This document shows, piece by piece, positions 61,584 to 64,000 of a stretch of 64,000 bases of DNA (position 1 is the first letter of the stretch; every line of letters starts with the position of its first letter). A program made the position numbers and the translations under genes. Source of the stretch: Herbaspirillum sp. RV1423 (lineage in GTDB: Bacteria > Pseudomonadota > Gammaproteobacteria > Burkholderiales > Burkholderiaceae_D); the NCBI RefSeq assembly GCF_000577615.1, contig NZ_CBXX010000001.1, positions 186,001 to 250,000 of the forward strand, written 5' to 3'. The notes under the pieces were generated by a model that did not search any database, was not told where the DNA came from, and saw only the letters and a program-made list of their open reading frames with translations.

Positions 61584-62882
61584 ATGACTTTCCTGGACAA
61601 ATTCTTCAAACTCAGCGACAACGGCACGACCGTCCGTACCGAACTGCTGGCCGGTCTCACGACCTTTCTGACGATGGCCTACATCATCTTCGTCAACCCA
61701 TCCATACTCGGGGATGCGGGCATGCCGAAGGACTCGGTTTTCGTCGCCACCTGCCTGGCGGCGGCAATCGGCACGCTGATCATGGGCTTGTACGCCAACT
61801 ATCCTATCGGCCTGGCGCCGGGCATGGGGCTGAATGCCTATTTCGCCTACGCCGTGGTCAAGGGCATGGGCTTTCCGTGGCAGGCCGCGCTGGGCGCGGT
61901 GTTCATCTCGGGCTGCCTGTTCCTGCTGGTGAGCCTGTTCCGCGTGCGCGAGCTGATCATCAACGCGATTCCGCATTCGCTGCGCACGGCGATACCGGCG
62001 GGAATAGGACTTTTCCTCGCGCTGATCTCGCTCAAGAACGCCGGCATCGTGGCCGCCAGCCCGGCCACGTTCGTGACCATCGGCAACCTGCATGAAGTCG
62101 CGCCGGTACTGGCCATCATCGGTTTCCTGGTGATCGTCGCGCTGGATCAGATGAAAATCCGCGGCGCGCTGCTGATCGGCATCCTGACCGTGACGGTGCT
62201 GAGCTTCTTCTTCGGCGGCAACCATTTCTCGGGCATCTTCTCGGCGCCGCCGTCGATCTCGCCGACGCTGTTCCAGCTCGATCTGAAGGGCGCGATTTCG
62301 ATGGGCCTGCTCAACGTCGTGCTGGTGTTCTTCCTGGTGGAATTGTTCGACGCCACGGGCACGCTGATGGGCGTGGCGCAGCGCGCGGGCCTGGTCAAGA
62401 ACGGCAAGATCGAGCGCATCAACAAGGCGCTGCTGGCCGACAGCGGCGCGATTGTGGCCGGTTCGCTGCTTGGCACATCGAGCACCACTGCCTATATTGA
62501 AAGTGCGGCAGGCGTGCAGGCCGGCGGCCGTACCGGCCTGACCGCCGTCGCGGTCGCGGCGCTGTTCCTGCTGTGCCTGTTCATTGCGCCGCTGGCGGGC
62601 GTGGTGCCTGCGTATGCAACCGCGCCGGCGCTGTTCTTCGTGGCCTGCCTGATGCTGCGCGAACTGACCGACATCGACTGGAACGACACCACCGAATGCG
62701 TGCCTGCCGTGATTACCGCGCTGGTCATGCCGTTCACGTATTCGATCGCCAACGGTCTGGCGCTGGGCTTCATCAGCTACGCCGCGCTGAAGCTGCTGAC
62801 CGGGCGCTTCAAGGATGTGTCGGCGGTGATCTGGGTGATTGCGGCGATCTTCCTGTTCAAGATGATTTACCTGGGCGCATGA
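61584..62882 (+). CDS. AzgA-type NCS2 purine permease
   Basis: A 432-residue inner-membrane proton symporter with about 12-14 transmembrane segments. AzgA-like (adenine/guanine/hypoxanthine) signatures are RTELLAGLTTFLTMAYIIFVNP, GLAPGMGLNAYFAY, VELFDATGTLMGVAQRAG and GTSSTTAYIESAAGVQAGGRTGL. It resembles GhxP/AdeQ-type carriers. Its position just upstream of xdhA suggests import of hypoxanthine or guanine for oxidation to urate; the exact base is not decided by sequence. Confidence 0.92.
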   Translation: MTFLDKFFKLSDNGTTVRTELLAGLTTFLTMAYIIFVNPSILGDAGMPKDSVFVATCLAAAIGTLIMGLYANYPIGLAPGMGLNAYFAYAVVKGMGFPWQAALGAVFISGCLFLLVSLFRVRELIINAIPHSLRTAIPAGIGLFLALISLKNAGIVAASPATFVTIGNLHEVAPVLAIIGFLVIVALDQMKIRGALLIGILTVTVLSFFFGGNHFSGIFSAPPSISPTLFQLDLKGAISMGLLNVVLVFFLVELFDATGTLMGVAQRAGLVKNGKIERINKALLADSGAIVAGSLLGTSSTTAYIESAAGVQAGGRTGLTAVAVAALFLLCLFIAPLAGVVPAYATAPALFFVACLMLRELTDIDWNDTTECVPAVITALVMPFTYSIANGLALGFISYAALKLLTGRFKDVSAVIWVIAAIFLFKMIYLGA

Positions 62883-63109
62883 GGTCCGGGGAACGACAAT
62901 AGTCAATAGCGGGAATGCCGGCATCGATCTTCGGACGGTGCCGGCAGCATGAAAGAAGAAGGATTTTTCAGAGATGGAACCGGCCCGACAATTTTTCGCA
63001 ACAATCCGCTGCGGCAAATCGGTTTTATCTCTCGAAGGTCCCGGCACAGATCTTGAATCACAATAGCAAGCACATCATCGATAGCCATTTTCATATAGCA
63101 AAGCACACC

Positions 63110-64000
63110 ATGTCCGAACCGATTCGCTTCTATTTCCGCGGCGAGACCCATCAAGTCGATGGCCTGCCCAATACACGCACCGTTTTGCAGCATTTGCGCG
63201 AAGACCTGCATTGCACCGGCACCAAAGAGGGTTGCGCGGAAGGCGATTGCGGCGCCTGCACGGTGGTCGTGGGCGAGCTGCGCGGCAACGAACTGGAACT
63301 GAAGACGGTCAACTCCTGCATCCAGTTCGTGCCGACGCTGGACGGCAAGGCGCTGTTCACCGTGGAAGACCTCAAGCAGGGCGACGGCTGCCTGCATCCG
63401 GTCCAGCAAGCGATGGTGGAATGCCACGGTTCGCAATGCGGCTTCTGCACGCCGGGTTTCGTCATGTCGCTGTGGGGCCTGTACCTCAAGCATGAGCAAG
63501 ACAACGTCACGCCGACCGCACGCGAAATCGACGACGCCCTGTCCGGCAACCTGTGCCGCTGCACCGGCTATCGTCCGATCATCGACGCTGCGCGCCGCAT
63601 GGGGGAATTGCCGAAAGCGACGTTCGACCGCACGCCGGTGATCGAGGCGTTGCGCGCCATCCGGCGCGACGAACCGCTCTCCGTCACGTATGCCGGCCAG
63701 ACTTTCCACGCGCCGCGCACGCTGGCGCAACTGGCGGCGCTGCGCAGCAAATTGCCAAAGGCGCGCATCCTGGCAGGCTCGACCGACGTCGGCCTGTGGG
63801 TGACCAAACACATGCGCGATCTGGGCGACATCATCTACATCGGCCAGGTCGAAGAACTGCGCCGCATCGTCGACAGAGACGGCCGGCTGGAAATCGGCGC
63901 CGGCGTCACGCTGGAAACAGCCTACGCCGCGCTGACCGAACGATATCCGGCTGAACTGTCCGAACTGTGGCAACGCTTCGCCTCGCTGCCGGTGCGCAAT
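63110..64000 (+). CDS. xdhA: xanthine dehydrogenase small subunit, 3' end off window
   Basis: The first 297 residues of the iron-sulfur/FAD subunit of molybdenum xanthine dehydrogenase; the gene continues past the right edge. The first [2Fe-2S] cluster is bound by GCAEGDCGACTVV, the second by CGFCTPG and LCRCTGYRP. The FAD-binding domain begins about 190 (RILAGSTDVGLWVTKHMRDLGDIIYI). It would pass electrons from the Mo subunit to NAD+. It starts at ATG 63110 and follows the purine permease by 227 bp, in which no gene is seen. Confidence 0.95.
   Translation, partial: MSEPIRFYFRGETHQVDGLPNTRTVLQHLREDLHCTGTKEGCAEGDCGACTVVVGELRGNELELKTVNSCIQFVPTLDGKALFTVEDLKQGDGCLHPVQQAMVECHGSQCGFCTPGFVMSLWGLYLKHEQDNVTPTAREIDDALSGNLCRCTGYRPIIDAARRMGELPKATFDRTPVIEALRAIRRDEPLSVTYAGQTFHAPRTLAQLAALRSKLPKARILAGSTDVGLWVTKHMRDLGDIIYIGQVEELRRIVDRDGRLEIGAGVTLETAYAALTERYPAELSELWQRFASLPVRN

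Noticed and set aside
61335-63047. 570-codon minus-strand open frame opposite the purine permease
   Set aside because: Shadow of the permease gene; low-complexity His/Arg/Gln composition.

Overview
This is a chromosomal segment of a GC-rich betaproteobacterium. Gene content and order (nadE-glnB, hemC-hemD-hemX-hemY divergent from ppc, ftsK-lolA, a glyoxylate carboligase/urate cluster) point to the Oxalobacteraceae, most likely Herbaspirillum or a near relative. That assignment is inferred from protein character, not from a database search. There is no rRNA, CRISPR array or prophage. One tRNA, one complete insertion sequence and two families of intergenic palindromic repeats are present.

Layout. 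0-4.5 kb: the 3' part of an AT-richer spermidine-synthase-like gene runs off the left edge. It is followed by an intact 1,181-bp IS5-group element inserted exactly at the stop codon of a copper-type P1B ATPase, whose promoter has a CueR/MerR-like operator. 4.6-16 kb: tRNA-Ser(CGA), an EAL-CBS-GGDEF protein, and housekeeping genes serS, rarA, fdxA, lolA, ftsK, trxB and an Smr-domain gene. 16-24 kb: a LysR/aldo-keto reductase pair, a radical SAM gene under a near-consensus LexA box, an orphan ABC binding protein, glnB, nadE, a GNAT-like gene and ppa. 24.5-36.5 kb: the hem operon, ppc, an EamA transporter, a dienelactone-hydrolase-like protein, an HDOD protein and argH. 36.8-43 kb: livKHMGF branched-chain amino acid transporter and a photolyase. 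43-46 kb: an SDR/AraC pair bracketed by inverted copies of a ~270-bp repeat.

45.8 kb to the right edge is a purine/urate catabolic region. It holds xanthine dehydrogenase small subunit (xdhA, cut by the right edge), an AzgA-type purine permease, an 8-oxoguanine deaminase-like enzyme (product urate), a urate permease, membrane urate hydroxylase PuuD with a cytochrome c tail, and a UraD-allantoate amidohydrolase fusion. The glyoxylate-salvage enzymes Gcl, Hyi and GlxR convert the glyoxylate released from ureidoglycolate to glycerate. Two LysR regulators are embedded. No HIU hydrolase, allantoinase or ureidoglycolate lyase is visible here. A histidine/aromatic ammonia-lyase sits at the edge of the cluster without other hut genes.

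The most unusual signal is the ~270-bp repeat, present three times (43134-43407 on minus, about 45495-45760 and 53806-54075 on plus). Each copy folds into the same series of hairpins. Between copies the stem sequences change in a compensating way while loops and flanks stay conserved, which is the signature expected of a structured RNA or ssDNA element.
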